Assembly: GCF_028769735.1 (NCBI RefSeq)
Contig: NC_088177.1
Coordinates: forward strand, 12,650,599-12,714,598
Origin: Zonotrichia leucophrys gambelii
Lineage: Eukaryota; Chordata; Aves; Passeriformes; Passerellidae
Length of the DNA: 64,000 nucleotides
Reading direction: 5' to 3'
Part shown: positions 1 through 13,220 of the stretch, in pieces
How the letters are laid out: the number at the start of each line of letters is the position of its first letter
Numbering within the stretch: the stretch's first letter is position 1
Made by a program: the position numbers and the translations under genes
Notes under the pieces: model-generated
What the model was told of the DNA's origin: nothing
The model's database searches: none
Seen by the model: the letters and a program-made list of their open reading frames with translations, nothing else

Positions 1-330
1 TCCTCCGACGGGGCTCGGCACGGCGCTTACCTGAGCGCCACGGCGGCTGCCGGCACCGACGGGCACACGGAGGACGCGGGGCACCGGGCTCCAGCCGACC
101 CGCCCCGCCGCTCTCGGGGCTGTCGCCGGGACGCGGCCGCCTGCGCGCCGCGAGCCCCCGGGACCGCCCCCGGCCCCGCCCCGGCCCCGCCGCCGCTCCC
201 GCAGGGCCCCCGCGCCTGAGGAGGTGGAGGAGCGGCCCCTCCGCCCCGCCCCGGCCCCTGCATTGCAGAGACTCCGAGCGAGCCGCCGGGACAGACACAC
301 GCGGGCCCGCCCGGTGTCGCCGTGCCCGGC
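1..330 (-). promoter_or_regulatory. CpG island promoter of an unidentified minus-strand gene
   Basis: The first 330 bases are very GC- and CpG-rich, while the DNA from about 380 onward drops abruptly to ordinary AT-rich bird intergenic sequence. Runs of GC boxes (CCCCGCCCC and its complement) lie near 163-195 and 236-257. No TATA box is visible, as is usual for CpG-island promoters. A consensus splice donor on the minus strand at 31/30 shows the direction of transcription, toward and beyond the left edge. The gene cannot be named from this fragment. Bidirectional activity is possible, but no convincing plus-strand exon was found. Confidence 0.6.
31..263 (-). other. Probable first exon (5' UTR or N-terminal coding) of a gene leaving the window
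   Basis: On the minus strand the sequence GCGCTCAG|GTAAGC gives a strong 5' splice site, with the last exonic base at 31. An ATG at 263 opens a frame of 77 codons plus two bases to that donor. The predicted peptide is a low-complexity Gly/Ala/Pro/Arg sequence with no recognisable domain, so it could equally be untranslated leader. The true transcription start is not defined and is probably within 260-330. In mammals the genes on the 3' side of FRZB are DNAJC10 and then PDE1A, so one of these is a reasonable guess. Nothing in the visible bases proves it. Confidence 0.4.
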
Positions 331-3300
331 CCTGCCCTGCCCTGCCGCGGGTGGAAAACCTTCCCGAAAGCTCCTCACCTGATTTCCTTTGGGTCTGCCA
401 AGTCCGGCTCAGTCTAATTCCTCCTTTTCCTCTGGAGAAAGAGAGCAAGTAACAGTGAGATCGGTGAAAAAACGCCTTTACAGCACCCTCAGACACCGCG
501 CTGCTGCTCACTTCCACTCTGCTTTCGTAGGGCCGGGCTTTCCAGCCATTTCCTGGAATCTGGCAATAAAAGATATCCTATTACTTTGTCACTTACCACA
601 TTCTCGAACTGAACTGTCCCTCTCCCTCAGGGTGTCCATTACACTTGCTATACTCCAAAGTCATTCCTCCCACAATATCAGTGATAGGGCTACAGCATCA
701 GCTCATACCTCACCTGTTACAGCCAGAGCCACGCCAGTCCAACCCACCTGTGCTGGAGATGAAAGAGTAAAATGCTGCTGCTTTCCTACCTCCTCTCTTC
801 CCCTAAGCAAATTTCAGTTTGTTAATAATTCATGACTGCAAAAGTCAGTCTGTCGGAATCTTAACCAAAAATTCTGAGCATGCCATGTATGCATTAGCCT
901 GTAATAATGTTTTGAAGGTACTATATTTGGATTCAGTGAAGATAAATATATTTGGGGACCTAGAGTGCATGCTATTACCCATACTGCAGTGGAAAAACTT
1001 TAAACATTAAATTCAGTTTGGTTGCATTTTGCTGCATCACTGTGAGCAAGTTATCCACATTTTTTCCCAAATGTCACTAATTTTACGTAGCCAGCTAGAT
1101 TTCGAGCATGATTTTTGAGGAGTACTGAGCACTTGGGTATTTTTGTGGGCTTTAGCAGGTTATCGAGAAGATTTCAGATGTGTAATTTGGGCCATATGTG
1201 TCTTAGACTCATAGTCAAAATGCAGCTCAGGAAAGCCTAGGTCCCGCCCCTGCGTCTGTTTCTTCATTCACAAAGAAATACCCTCAACATTGTATATTTC
1301 GTGTTAAGGGTATGTATATTTCATGTCAAGGGTCTGTCAGTGCTAATGAAGTGACTTGGGATGGCCAAGTTACTTTGTTAAGTATTTTTGTGTATTTGTA
1401 AATCAGGAAATTTTCATTTTAAAAGAGTAAGGACTACAAACATTTCTTCCTGTACTTTTCCTGAGCCTTCCTCAGGCTGTTTGAGAGAACTTCCCACTGC
1501 TGCTGTTTCCTCACATTCCGTCTGTAAATCAGTGCCGTGCAGAGGGAGCAGGATTTGCCAAAGCGACAAAGGCATCATGTTCCCTGCTTGTTACTCACCA
1601 TCAGTGATGCACATCCTTCCAGAGATGCTTTCAGAGAAAATGCATTTGCTGCAGTCAGTCTTTCTCCAGGCTGCCAGGAGGAAATTCACTGGTTCAGGGC
1701 ACGTGCACCAGTGTCTGCAATACCCTGAAGACCCTCAGTGCCTTTCTCCTGCTGGATTTTTTTTTTCCTGTGCCTCTCCTTGGAGGCCTTGGTGTCCATG
1801 CAAAGACCTTGATGGAGTTCTCCCCACAAGCACAGGAACTTCACCCTTCTTCTCACCACCTGGATAATGGGAATGCAGGGTTTAACATAAAGCCACATCA
1901 GAATCAGCCCTGAGAGGGAGTGAACAGCCGACTTGATCAAGAAGAAAAAGTTAAACTTCATCCAAATGGAAATTAGATTAATTTAAAGCTTACAATTTTA
2001 AAAAAAGGGGGGAGGGAGGGGAAAGGACAGCCTTTCATTGGAAACAAATACTGCAGTGTGTAGCATGGAAAAGATGGAAAGATGTCTTAATGGAAAGACA
2101 CATGTACAATAAACTGTCCATAAACGTTCCTGGAGATCAGAGGAGGTGTAACTAACCAGAGACCTGCTCAGAATATTCCATGTGTGACAGAGAATCAACG
2201 CCTCTAGCTCAGATGCAGCACATCAGCAGCCTGTCTCTTTTCAGCAGCAGCCTGCAGAGAGAGACAGAGAGAAGGAGAAGGTGAGTCTGAGAAGTTAGTC
2301 ATTCAGCTGCATCTCTCCTTTAAACAAGCATCAAAGATGATGAAAAATAAGCACAGAAAAAATGGCAGTCACCATTTTCCCCGAGATAATTATCTAATCA
2401 AATTACCTTATACTTCACATGAAATATTCAGCAGCAGTGTTGACACTATGTGTTTTAAGACAGAAAAAAATATTTTAATTCGTGTTACAGATATTAAAAT
2501 GCATGCACATACTTTTATTAGAAATATTCATGCAGAGATCAGAAAGCATCATTGCACTAAGCCATAGTGGGGAAAGATTTTTTGTATAAAGGAAAACAAA
2601 ATTTTGCATCACCTCATAAACCATGAGTTTTGAGATGCTCAATTATGGATCCCTGTATGGAAGTCTGGTAAGTCAAATACAGAGGATTTTTTTGCCTGCC
2701 TACTAAAAGAAAAAGGAATGAAATTACCTACAGTTGTCTTTAGAACAGATTAATTTGAAACTGTGTCTGGGGAATGCAGTTTTAAAAGGAATTTGTGTCA
2801 GTACTTTGTCTCTTACTATATAGTTAAGTAACAATTCCCCACTGCTCTCCTGAGAGTTTATTGGGATGCAGTAGTGGCAGCCTAGGTGTTTGGCACCACT
2901 TCAGACGGGGGGGGGAGGAAACATTTAATTTCTGAAAAACACAATGACTCAAGCCTTGGCGCCAATGTCAGCGCATTAGCTGAGCAATCAGAGCAGTCAA
3001 GACAAAGTCAGCTCTTATTTATTGATGATGGGAAGAGCTGCGAGCACCGCTGAGGTTAATGAAACCAAGGAGCATGGCTACGGTCCCCTTGCACATTACT
3101 CTCGGTGGCATTTTTGCAGCCTGTGGGCAGGCTGAGCAGATTTCTCCCCGCCTTTCTCCTCGGAAACACCTCGGTTAAGGTGACCGGGAAAGGCAGGGCT
3201 CCCTCCTCGGCATTGCTGGGAGGTTTTCATGGGTTGGAAAACTCCAGGGTCCCTCTAGTGCCCAACAGAGGCAATCGGGGGGAAAGCGAGCTGAAGAGCT

Positions 3301-5186
3301 CCTGCAAATGCTGAAAAACGACGAAGAAAAATAAAAGCTTCCACTGAAAACAGAATGGACTTATCCCTGTATTTGCATCACAAACTATATTCATTTTTTT
3401 TTTCTTTTTCTGACAAGAAGCTCAGCTGTATCTCATCAGCTCACATAGCAACATTTCCATGTAAAAGCCTTCCTTTTTCTGCCTGTCTCCCATTTGATTA
3501 CATTTACCATTCAAACATTATTTGGAGATACTACCTGTTTGTAAATGTAAATGTCTCAGGTTGCTACAGGAGAGCTTTAAAGCAAAGGTGAGATCTGGCC
3601 CGGTGGAAGGACTTGTACAAGAGCAATGCTGCCTTTGTCAATTTAGTTATCTTTGGTCTTTTTGTGCAAGGGACTCTGAGTACCCATGTGAATTATGATG
3701 GGAGAATTAGCTTCAGGGAGCTGCACTCTAATTTGCTAAATGCTTTTGATGTCAAAAGCCAGTCTCTGCATTAGAAGCAGAATAATTTGAAAGCAGAGAG
3801 AGGGTACAAAATACTTGGGCAACCAGCTCTTGGGGCTGCAAGGAGATAAGAATTGCAGTAGAGAATGCATTGCAGCAGACACCTTCATTTCTCACTGCTG
3901 GGATCGAAAGGAAAGAGTCCCCAGTGAACCAGTGTGAAAAATGGACAGAAGTGGTCCTTTACAGGGTTCATGGTTATGTGCAGAGCTTCTTCCCCTGTCA
4001 TTTACCTAATCCAGCTACTTTTTCCTCTCAGCTCTTAAGATTTGTGAAATTTTGGTAATGGGTCTGATTTCTCTGCTGAAGAGAAGACAGCTGGGTATCA
4101 GACTTATTGTGACATCTCACAAAATATTTTTAAATGTATTCAAAATGATGCAAGGGGAGTACTGATCCCTGCACAAGTTCTTAACCTAAACCAACTTTCA
4201 CTGCTTTAACCCATTTTCTGGAGCACAGAACAATAGTTCATCTCTTAAATTTCCATATAAACAAGAAGAAAAAAAAAAAAACAAACTCTCTAAGAAAATA
4301 AGTTTTGTTCTCTTGACGTTTTCTAGGTAAAGAATGATGATTGCAAGGAAATTTTGGGTTGGGTTACTTGTTTACCATCTCTAGCTTCTCACTACTACAA
4401 CTGTTGCCTTCTTTATCTATCTTGAGAATTGGGGGAATAAAACTAATTCAGCCTTACCAGGTTTTTGAATGAAAAAAGCTAAAAACCCCACTGCCTACTT
4501 ACAGGACCAAAAAGAAGAGGAACAGAACACATAGTAAGTGTTATATAGTGAAATCTCTTTGCACATTGAATCCCTAGCAAAACTACATGAAAAATTGGCT
4601 TTTCACAAGAAATGTGATGTGTAAGTTACTGAATAGTCAAACTGGTGAGAATACAAGGAATATACTATTTTTCAGATTTAATTTCCTGTTCTAGGGGAAA
4701 GTCTGAATTGTTCCAGCAGCAGTTACTGAGGATTAAAGACCTTCAAAAGAATCTGTGAGATGCTTGCACATGGAAGCTCATCAGTGGTCTGATGCACTGA
4801 TGACTGGTTTTATTAGGGTGGAATTTGATAAGGCCTTTGAAAATGATCCTCTTGTTACATTCAAACATGTAGATGTTATTGCATTTTCCAAGCCTAAAGC
4901 TTAAATCACCAGCTGAAAACAGATTAGCCTAGTCAAGTTAACACCACAATGTGGGGCAACACAATTCTTCTTGGGTTTGGGCTTTGCATTTCCTTTCACC
5001 TTTCTATGAATTAAACACTGATGTTGCTTCTTAAGAGCAGGGAAACATTACAAACAGAACAAGGGGATATTTTCCCACCACGACTGTGGCTGGAGGTTAG
5101 GCATGTGCGTACTTGGGCTCTTTCCTGTTAACAAACTTCAGATTCAGGCTTTTACTCAGCCTTTGCGTGAGCAGCAACCACAGTTG
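331..5186. other. Intergenic DNA with no recognisable gene
   Basis: The sequence is AT-rich with scattered short frames. The longest, 148 codons at 389-835 plus, has no recognisable family and no coding-like composition. A short G run lies near 2908 and a poly(A) tract near 4270. The stretch around 2951-3060 has more CpG and fewer simple runs than its surroundings and is listed separately as a possible regulatory element. No RNA gene or intact mobile element was recognised. Confidence 0.5.
2951..3060. promoter_or_regulatory. Possible conserved non-coding element
   Basis: This block has an unusually complex composition, retains CpG in an otherwise CpG-depleted area, and clusters AT-rich homeodomain-like cores (TTATTTATTGATG, GCATTAGC) with a GGCGCCAA motif. 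Such texture is typical of conserved enhancers, but conservation cannot be assessed from one sequence. This is an inference only. Confidence 0.15.
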
Positions 5187-6191
5187 TCCAGTTTGGGTTT
5201 AGAATGGCCCTAGCCTGATGGATAAGCACACTCACCACATCTGCCTTCAATCTTGGATTCTGACAAAGGAGCTGCAAGAAAAACGTAAAGCACATTATAA
5301 TCAAGGAGCTGATGGGTGGAAAAGGAAGTGTTTCAGATGGCTGTGACACCTATCCAGTTTGGGTTTAGAATGGGCCTAGCCTGATGGATAAGCACACTCA
5401 CCACATCTTCATGGGGCAGCAGTACTTCCCTGAGGTGAGGAAGGTGGTCCTGAGCGCCTGAAGACTCCTGTGGGTTTCCTATATTATAAACTGCTCCTTA
5501 GCCAGGGCCATCAGCAGCATGAGACTCTTTTAACAGTGTCCATCAGTGCCCACATGAGTTACCCATTCTGAATTCCAGATGTTTCTGCAGGCTTGGTCCA
5601 GTGAACACATACATGTTCTGCAGCCACCTGAATGTTATCTGCTGAGTGTTATCTCCTGAATGTTATCATCTCCTGGAAGCAGATCTGAACAAACCACAGG
5701 TTCAGTGAAAACCAGTGCCTGTAAACACACCAGCATAATCTCTGCCGTGCCAGCAGGTGGATAAACTTAAATCAAAATATTTCCAAAAACTGGGTGATTG
5801 ATCTTATGAAATCTGTCATCACTATAGGTAACCAGTAATTCTGGGTTCATTTCACCACTCAGCCTAGCACTCACACAGCTACTTCTGTGAGTTGGATTGA
5901 CATAGACCACTTCTTTTTTGATTACAACTGTGGATTTTTATCATTTGAAAAGCCTGTACTCCAACTCACTTCAAAGAGGAAAGTTAGCAGTGTTGCTTGG
6001 GGTGCTCATTCCCATAAGGCACCTCAGCCAGTGATCTAAATGCAAAAAACCACAAAGCAAATAAACATTAAAAGAAGGATTACTTCTGCCTTCAATCTTG
6101 GATTCTGAGGTGCAAGAAAAACATAAAGCACATTATAATCAAGGAGCTGATGGGTGGAAAAGGAAGTGTTTCAGATGGCTGTGACACCTAT
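5187..6191. repeat. 166-bp tandem duplication, second copy interrupted by 679 bp
   Basis: A unit at 5187-5352 is repeated immediately after itself. The second copy begins at 5353 (TCCAGTTTGGGTTTAGAATG again), matches through 5408, is interrupted, and resumes at 6088 (GCCTTCAATCTTGG) to end at 6191 (GTGACACCTAT). The intervening segment 5409-6087 is absent from the first copy and is flanked by the trinucleotide TCT on both sides. The simplest reading is a tandem duplication followed either by insertion into copy two or by deletion from copy one. The 679-bp segment is not a mobile element I recognise. Confidence 0.75.
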
Positions 6192-9100
6192 AAACATCCA
6201 TTGTATGAAGCAGCTCCTTGTCATCACTTGGTATTTCTGATTTTTGAGGCGTCTGCAGATGCTTGCGCAGGCTGCTGTGTTGCCATGGATACCGTGGTGT
6301 GCCGAGGCTTTTAGCAAACAGACTGATCTGTTTGTGCACCTCCAGAGTGAACAGAAAGAAAAATCCCATCATCTGTGTGGCTGCTAGCAAAGGGAGCCTG
6401 ACAGTGAAATGGAATGACTCTGCATAATGGTTTTCAGAACCTCCTCCTCTTGGAAATTATGGGGTAGGAAAAAGATGGGAGGTAATGAAGAAAAGGAGGG
6501 AGAGGAGCTGTCAAGTGTTGAGCAAAACCCCTCCTGCATAGCTCAAGGCAAGGTCCTTGCATGATAACATCAGCTATATGGTCAAGAAAAATCAATATCA
6601 GGTTTAAATAATTCAGTTTCCTAATGGCCTGGCACCTTGGCTTTCTGCAAGACAGGAAGAACAACAACAAGAAGGATAAAAGGCAAAAAGGAGTGATCAA
6701 CAGACAATGTAAGACAGGAGAATAATTTGCTTTGAGTGATACCCTGGGACTAAGCAATGGGTGTGAGTTATGAAACTAATATTTAGCTGGTAATGCCTTT
6801 ATCTGGGCACAACTCCACTGCTACGTGAGAGGCAAAACAGGTTTAGAAGTGACAGGCAAGCAAATACACAGGAAACCAAGTAAAAATCCTGGGCAGTGTT
6901 CCAAACTTTGATTCTTCTCTTGGTGTTAGAACAAGCCCATAAACTGCACATATACATGGCACAAGTCTCTATGAGCTGAATTTCCATACACTAATGCAGT
7001 ATCTTATCAGGCAACAACACAACATTGTCCCACTTGTTTACAAGTTTTGGGGTTTTGCCCTGCTGTCCTAAAAGGATCACATCCCCATGTATTTCACCAA
7101 GAGCTTTCCTTGCTTTTGAGTTTAGGGGTCAAAAAGCACTAACACTTGCATAGTAGGTGTTTGCTCCTCCTTATTTACATATATGCTTAAGCTGTTAACA
7201 AGAAATAATAACAATGTGAGATCACCCTTGGTGAATGTTTTCCCAGCAGCACTGTGTCACCATGTATGAACCAGAAATCCATCACACAATATTTTATAGT
7301 GAATTCCTCTCCTCTTAACTGATCAGGTTTTGTTCATGTAATTTCTGTGTCTTACAACATGGGAAAAGGAGTTGATTCCTTCTGTGGTCAGTGTGGTGTC
7401 TCCTCAAGCTCACATCTGCAATGCAAACACCAAGAGCAATCTTTGGAGACAAGATAAAAAGGGAAATCGAAACTGCAATCCTTGCCCTTCCCACAGGTCC
7501 CCTTGGTCTGGCATCAAACTGGAGGTGTAGGCAGGAACCTGGTTGCTTTTGAGCTATGGACCAACACAACCAGTTACAACAAAACTCTTTAGCACAAAGC
7601 CATTCCAGCCTCTCCTTGAGACCCTGCTCTGAGGATGGTCCAGCAGTGTCCAGCTGATGGCTCTTATCTCTCCTTCCTGTTGATCACTCACACTGAACCT
7701 CAAGAATATCATTCCCCAGGCTCCCTCTCCATACAAGCCCCAGCCACAGACACCACAAAGCTGAAGTATGAGTCCTACAGACGCTGCTGGAGGTTCAGAG
7801 AAGCCTTCTCTTGCATGCAGATGAACTGTTACTAAATTCAGCTGTTGAGCTGAGCACTCACCTCCAGACTATTAATTGATGTTGCTGGAAGCACTGCAGA
7901 GTGCTTTCACACAGCTGCTGTGGGAGCCAAAGGTGTGTCCTGGTGCCACTCATTTTCAGGAGGCTGCAAAAATGCAATTCCAGTTTGTGAAGTCATAAAT
8001 TAACAAAAAAACTGGAATCAAAACTTACACAAGCTGTCAGGGAAGAGCTGAAAGGTGTTGCTGCTGTGGCTACAGATCAGTAATAACACCTAGCAGCTAT
8101 GGCTTGTTCTGCAGTTCTCATTGATCCTGCGTTGCAAAACCTGACTCCAGCAACTGGGACCTAACCCTGACAATCAGTTTTCCCTTACAGAAACCCTCAA
8201 GGAGCTCCTCTCCTATCCTATTCCCCTCTTCCAAGGATCTTTGTTTAGCAATTTCCCACCTTCCTTAAAATCATTGTCTCTGGCCACAGCTTGCAAACCA
8301 ACCAGCTCCAGCAAAAGCCAAGCTATTAGCAACCAGAGCTAAGTTAAAGCTAGCAGTCATGGCCACTTAAACCTCAGAATTCAGGGCATGTAATATTCCT
8401 GCACATACACTGATGAGCATCCTTTGGGTCTTGTCATATTTGAAATGCTCCAGTGCCCACTCTGCTATCATTTGGGCTCTTATTATTAGTCTTGTAGCTA
8501 AGCAACAGATGGGCAGTCCAAATGATGTGGCAAGGGCAAGCTGTCTTGCAGAAATGTGGCAATTTAGAAGGAAAGTAACACTTGGAAGCTTGGGAGGACC
8601 TCTACAGCCCTCAGTGTGCTTCAGATCAATGCCAAAAGAGCTCAAAATCTGCCTGTGAGGTTAGGACAACAGGTCTAGACTCATTGTGACTGAGAAACAA
8701 ACCTAGAAAAATTATCTGCATAGCAGGAAATTCATGGCCTTCATTTGCTGCAGAAAGAAAAGTGGAGGGGCATCAGCAAGATAAAAGAAATACATCTGGG
8801 TATGTTTTTTTACAACTCAAACACAGGTAGCACAGCTGGTCCTAGGACTGCCAAACCTGGCTTGGAGGCTAAAGAGGAATCATGACAAAGAATTAATAAA
8901 ACCCCTCTATTAACATTAATGTTTAGGAGAAAGCTGCCCCTTCCAGGGCTCCTGGGCTGAGGATCAGACTGTAATTCTGTCATTTGGTTCTGGGGAAATT
9001 GACTGGATGATGGCTGCCTTCACCCTAGTCTGAGCCACTTGATAAAGCCCTGACTCTAAGCACAATCATCAGTCCCATGGTGCTTTTTGATCTGAGCCAG

Positions 9101-12100
9101 GCTTTGATCCCAGCCTGGTAAAGCTGTGTAAAAATCCTGCAGGCACTTTGTTGGCCAAAAAAAAGCATGGAAATTCACTTTTTGGGTTTTTTTGTTGTTT
9201 TTTTTTTTTTTTTTTAATAGCATAGAGCTCTGATGTAGGAATAAAATGCCATTTGGCAGCTTTCCTGAAGCAAAGTACATGCACCATCAAACATAACTGC
9301 AGCACTGAGGTATTTCAGCTGCTGCTGCCCAGCAGGCAAGCGTGCCTCTCTCCTAAAGCATCTTCACTCTGCTCTCAGAAAGCACTTGCAGACATTTATG
9401 AATCAATGGCACACTATGCCTTGGGAGAGGGCTGGCTGGAGGGGCAGGAGCAGCACTGAGGTGCCAGGCTGCAAGCAGGGGGCACTGAGCCACCATCTCA
9501 TCCTCCAAAGCTGCTGTGAGGCCAAAGACGTAAAGTGTGTCAGGCAGCCTGTGCCCACCTGCTGGGAGCTCTGTCACTTCTTGGTCAATAACAACATTTC
9601 TTTCTCCTTTCCAGATGGACACATCAGAAACCTGGGGGCAGGAACAGAGAGGAGTCTGATCTGACACCTTCTTTCACCGCCTTCTAGAGCTCGTTTTTGT
9701 TCCCTTCACCTTCTCAGGTGTTAATTTCATAGTTATTTCTTGCTGTGGAAATCACAGCATCTTCCCATTATAGGAAAGAAGCTAAAGCTTGAGTTTTAAG
9801 CCCACATTTAGGAGCTGGTGTTACCATCAATAAGGGGGCAGCTCTCCCTGCTTTCAGCAGGATTTACACAGGGTCTGCCGATGACACCAGCCTCAGGCTG
9901 TTTTATGACTAGCTGGAGGCACCTTTATAGGAACAGACCTGCAGAACTCACCAGCAGAGGACTCTGTGAAGGTGAAAAACTTTCATGGATGAAAAGAAAG
10001 CAGAGACAAATTGATGGGCACTGGCACCTGCTGAAGGCACAGGTCAGATCAGTCCCTGGCATCTCTGAGCCTGGGGTGCCATGAGCAGGACCCCTGAAGT
10101 TCTCTCTGTTCTCACACTCTTTCCCAAAGCATTCAGTACTTTCCATTGCATTATCCATCTGCTGGTCTAAAACAGCCACAGTAATTCTTCTGTTAGGAAG
10201 AAGACTGTGAAAAATATTGTAATTTAAACAATGCATCAAGTTCAGCCATTTCTCAAAAAGTCTTTTCACCTCAGAGCCTCTGAGCAGAAACCAAAGATCA
10301 TTTTTGCGGTGAGTGTGGAAGACTTGGCTCATCTCACAAAGTGAGCTGACTGCCATAAGGTGTGACGTGATCTAATTTTAGAATTATCATCTAAGACTAC
10401 AAATTTATTTTATTAAAGAGAGCCATAACTAAATTTTGATGCCATTAGATAATGCAATTAAATATTGGCTTGCTTGCAGGTCTTTGTATTTATGCCACAG
10501 ATAAAAAAGACTGTATCTACAAGTGAATGTCTTCCCAGATTTTCTTCTACAGGATATTTAACAGATACTGACATATGAAATAAATCCTTAAAATCTAAAC
10601 CAAAAGCTTTAAATCTACAGAAGCAAACTGAAGAAAGTTCTATCTTAATACGGGAACCCACTAAATGTTTGCTGCTCTGTGAACTCCACAAATTTTAAAC
10701 CCTTCCAGGAAAGAGAAAAATAATTCATTTCAGCTTTCTGCTATTTTCAGATGAGACAATAAATAACACTATATGAGTTTTCTTAGAAAATAAAAAGACT
10801 GTGGAAGTAGAAATACATTAAATATTTCTGCATTATCATTTAAATGCCATGCATGTGGCCTATCCAATTGAAAAAAAATCCCACTGCTTTTAGTGTAGGC
10901 TCAGCAGTTTGATTCTGGATTCAGAAGTTATAGCTGAGCAATATGAGGGCAGTTTGAGGCATAATGTTGAGGTCTGGAATTTGATGGCCACAATTTGAAA
11001 ATTACTCTTTTCCTAACACACAAGAAACCACCCCAGCTTAAATTGGTTTTTACAGCAGCCGGAAAAAACAATCAACTCCTAGAATTTCATACCACAGGTA
11101 AAGTTCAGAGTGATTTTCTCAGTTCACTGCAGGAACACCTTGTGGAAGCAAAGCACAGTAGTATTAAAGATCTATGAGAGGTGCTATTTTTTACACAGAA
11201 TGGCTCAATATTTGCATCCATATTAATGTATGAGCCAACATACAGGTTTGACTACAAACACTGTGCTTTAAAAATAAACAAAACCACAATACACAGTACT
11301 ATAAATAAATAAATGGTAATAACAAGTGATAAAACATAGTCTATATAATTTACTACTTCACATAGGATGCTTTCATAGGGAAACATTAAACATTATTTCT
11401 GCTTGTTGACAAAAACCTAAAGAGAAAATCTCAGTCACCTTGTAGTTTGCAAATATTAAAGGCAAAACCACCAGCTTTGCCTATGTCCTGGAGGGAGAAA
11501 GAGAGGAAAAAAGGACAAGAAAGGAAAAGGTAATTTAGTGGAAATGAGTTCACTAGGCTTTTAGGTTATGCTTGGGCTTCTTTTGTGTCTTTCTGTAGAT
11601 GATGGTATTACTTGTAGCCACATTCTCCAGTGAGAAATTTTGGATAAGTCCAGGAGAAGAAATGCAAGGCTCAGAGCAGAGCCACAGGTGTTGTGACCTG
11701 ATTTTTTCTACAAAAACAAGAAAATAATGTGTGAGACTGTTTGTATGGCAGATTCATTCTAGAAAGTACAGTTTCCTGAGTGTTACCATTAATACCAAAT
11801 TAAACATTCTATTTAATGCAACTGTTTTCTTGATCAGGTATATTGGTCCTTTCTGACCTCTCAATTAATGCATTTCAACAGTTGTTTTAAAGAAGACCAA
11901 GATAAGAAAAGTGCCCAAAACCAGCTGATTCACCAGCAGCATGGACATTATGTGCAGAAAAACAGCTGGAACTCCTTTCTCCCTAGTGATCCAGGCTCCC
12001 CCATCCCCTAAATTCAATCAGAGCTCCAAGTTTGCCAGTGAGATTTAAGTTCCTGTGCTATGGCAGTGCTTTTGAATACTTTGTCCATAAAAGCTTTCCC

Positions 12101-12394
12101 CCGCACCCCATATCTTTCAGGACAGAAAATGAATCCCAATAATTTCATTAGGTAGAAATGAGTTCCTGTTCCCCAAAGGATGCTGGCTCACTCATATGGA
12201 CAGGGGAGGGTTCAGCCTCCAGTGTGGCATGTCCTGGGCATTGCAGGAATGAGTGAGGGGCTGCCAGTGGCATTTTCAGATAGCTTGCCTTGATTTCCCA
12301 CATTGCTGCAGAAATTCATGACTATATAATGTGACTCCAGGCTCAGACAGACTCCAATTTCTCAGTAAAGGTCTACCTCCCATTTCCTTCATTT
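6192..12394. other. Intergenic DNA with no recognisable gene
   Basis: This is ordinary AT-rich intergenic sequence. Frames of 60-143 codons occur on both strands (for example 9925-10356 minus) but lack any recognisable domain, and none pairs with convincing splice sites and homologous peptides. A poly(T) run lies near 9190-9218. No CR1 3' end or LTR was recognised here. Confidence 0.5.
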
Positions 12395-12400
12395 TATATA

Positions 12401-12431
<31 letters not shown>
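12395..12431. repeat. (TA)n microsatellite
   Basis: A nearly pure alternating TA tract is interrupted once by a C at about 12419 and ends in TGCATA. Such tracts are length-variable and easily melted. It lies in intergenic DNA. Confidence 0.95.
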
Positions 12432-13220
12432 GCATACAAATATATTTTTAAAATGAATCTTACTGCAAGAGCTTAGTAAAATTGATTAAATGGCTCCCAT
12501 TTGGGCACTGGTTCAAAATATTAATCTGATTACCATTATGGCTCAAATTCAGCATGGTATTTAAGTATACATCTAAGTGAAAGCACCTGAACAGTCCTGT
12601 TGTGATGATTCATGGATTTAAAAATAGAAATGTGTTTAAATGCTCTCTTGAACTCAGGTCTAAATGAAATCAATACATGCCATGGCTCTTCTTCATGAAA
12701 TATTAAGGCAAGATACATAATTTATTGTGCTCTGTGTATGCATATGTATTTAGCACTGATTATTCTGTAATGGACCTATACATAATTTAAACTATAGAGC
12801 ATCCATTTGGTGTGTGGTGAGGGGAGAAATCTTCATTAAACCCCAAACAGTACATTGTTTGGTGATGTGGGAATTTAGTTTATTCTTATTCTGCGGATGT
12901 CTGCATAATAAATCTCTGCACACATGTTCAAGCCTTTTCCAGGGGGAAAAGAAAAATCCCAGCCTGTTGTGAGGCTGTGGGAGGAGATCCTGCAAGCTGA
13001 AGGACAGGACTTCAAGGACAGCACCCAAGCCAGGCTGCCCAAACCACTGCAGGGGCCACCAGCCACCCCTCAGGACTGTCCCTCAGCAGCAAAGCTACAA
13101 AATTCCTCATTGTATTTCATGGTGTGTTGTCCTGGGGAACCCAAAATTCATTGTATTCCCTATCTGTCTGTGCCCAAACTTATTATGGTCTATTCACGAC
13201 CCTGAGGCCAGAAAACAGAA

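Noticed and set aside
389..835. 148-codon plus frame beside the left CpG island
   Set aside because: It starts outside the CpG-rich core, lacks a domain and continues into AT-rich sequence. It could be part of a divergent non-coding transcript, but nothing supports a protein.
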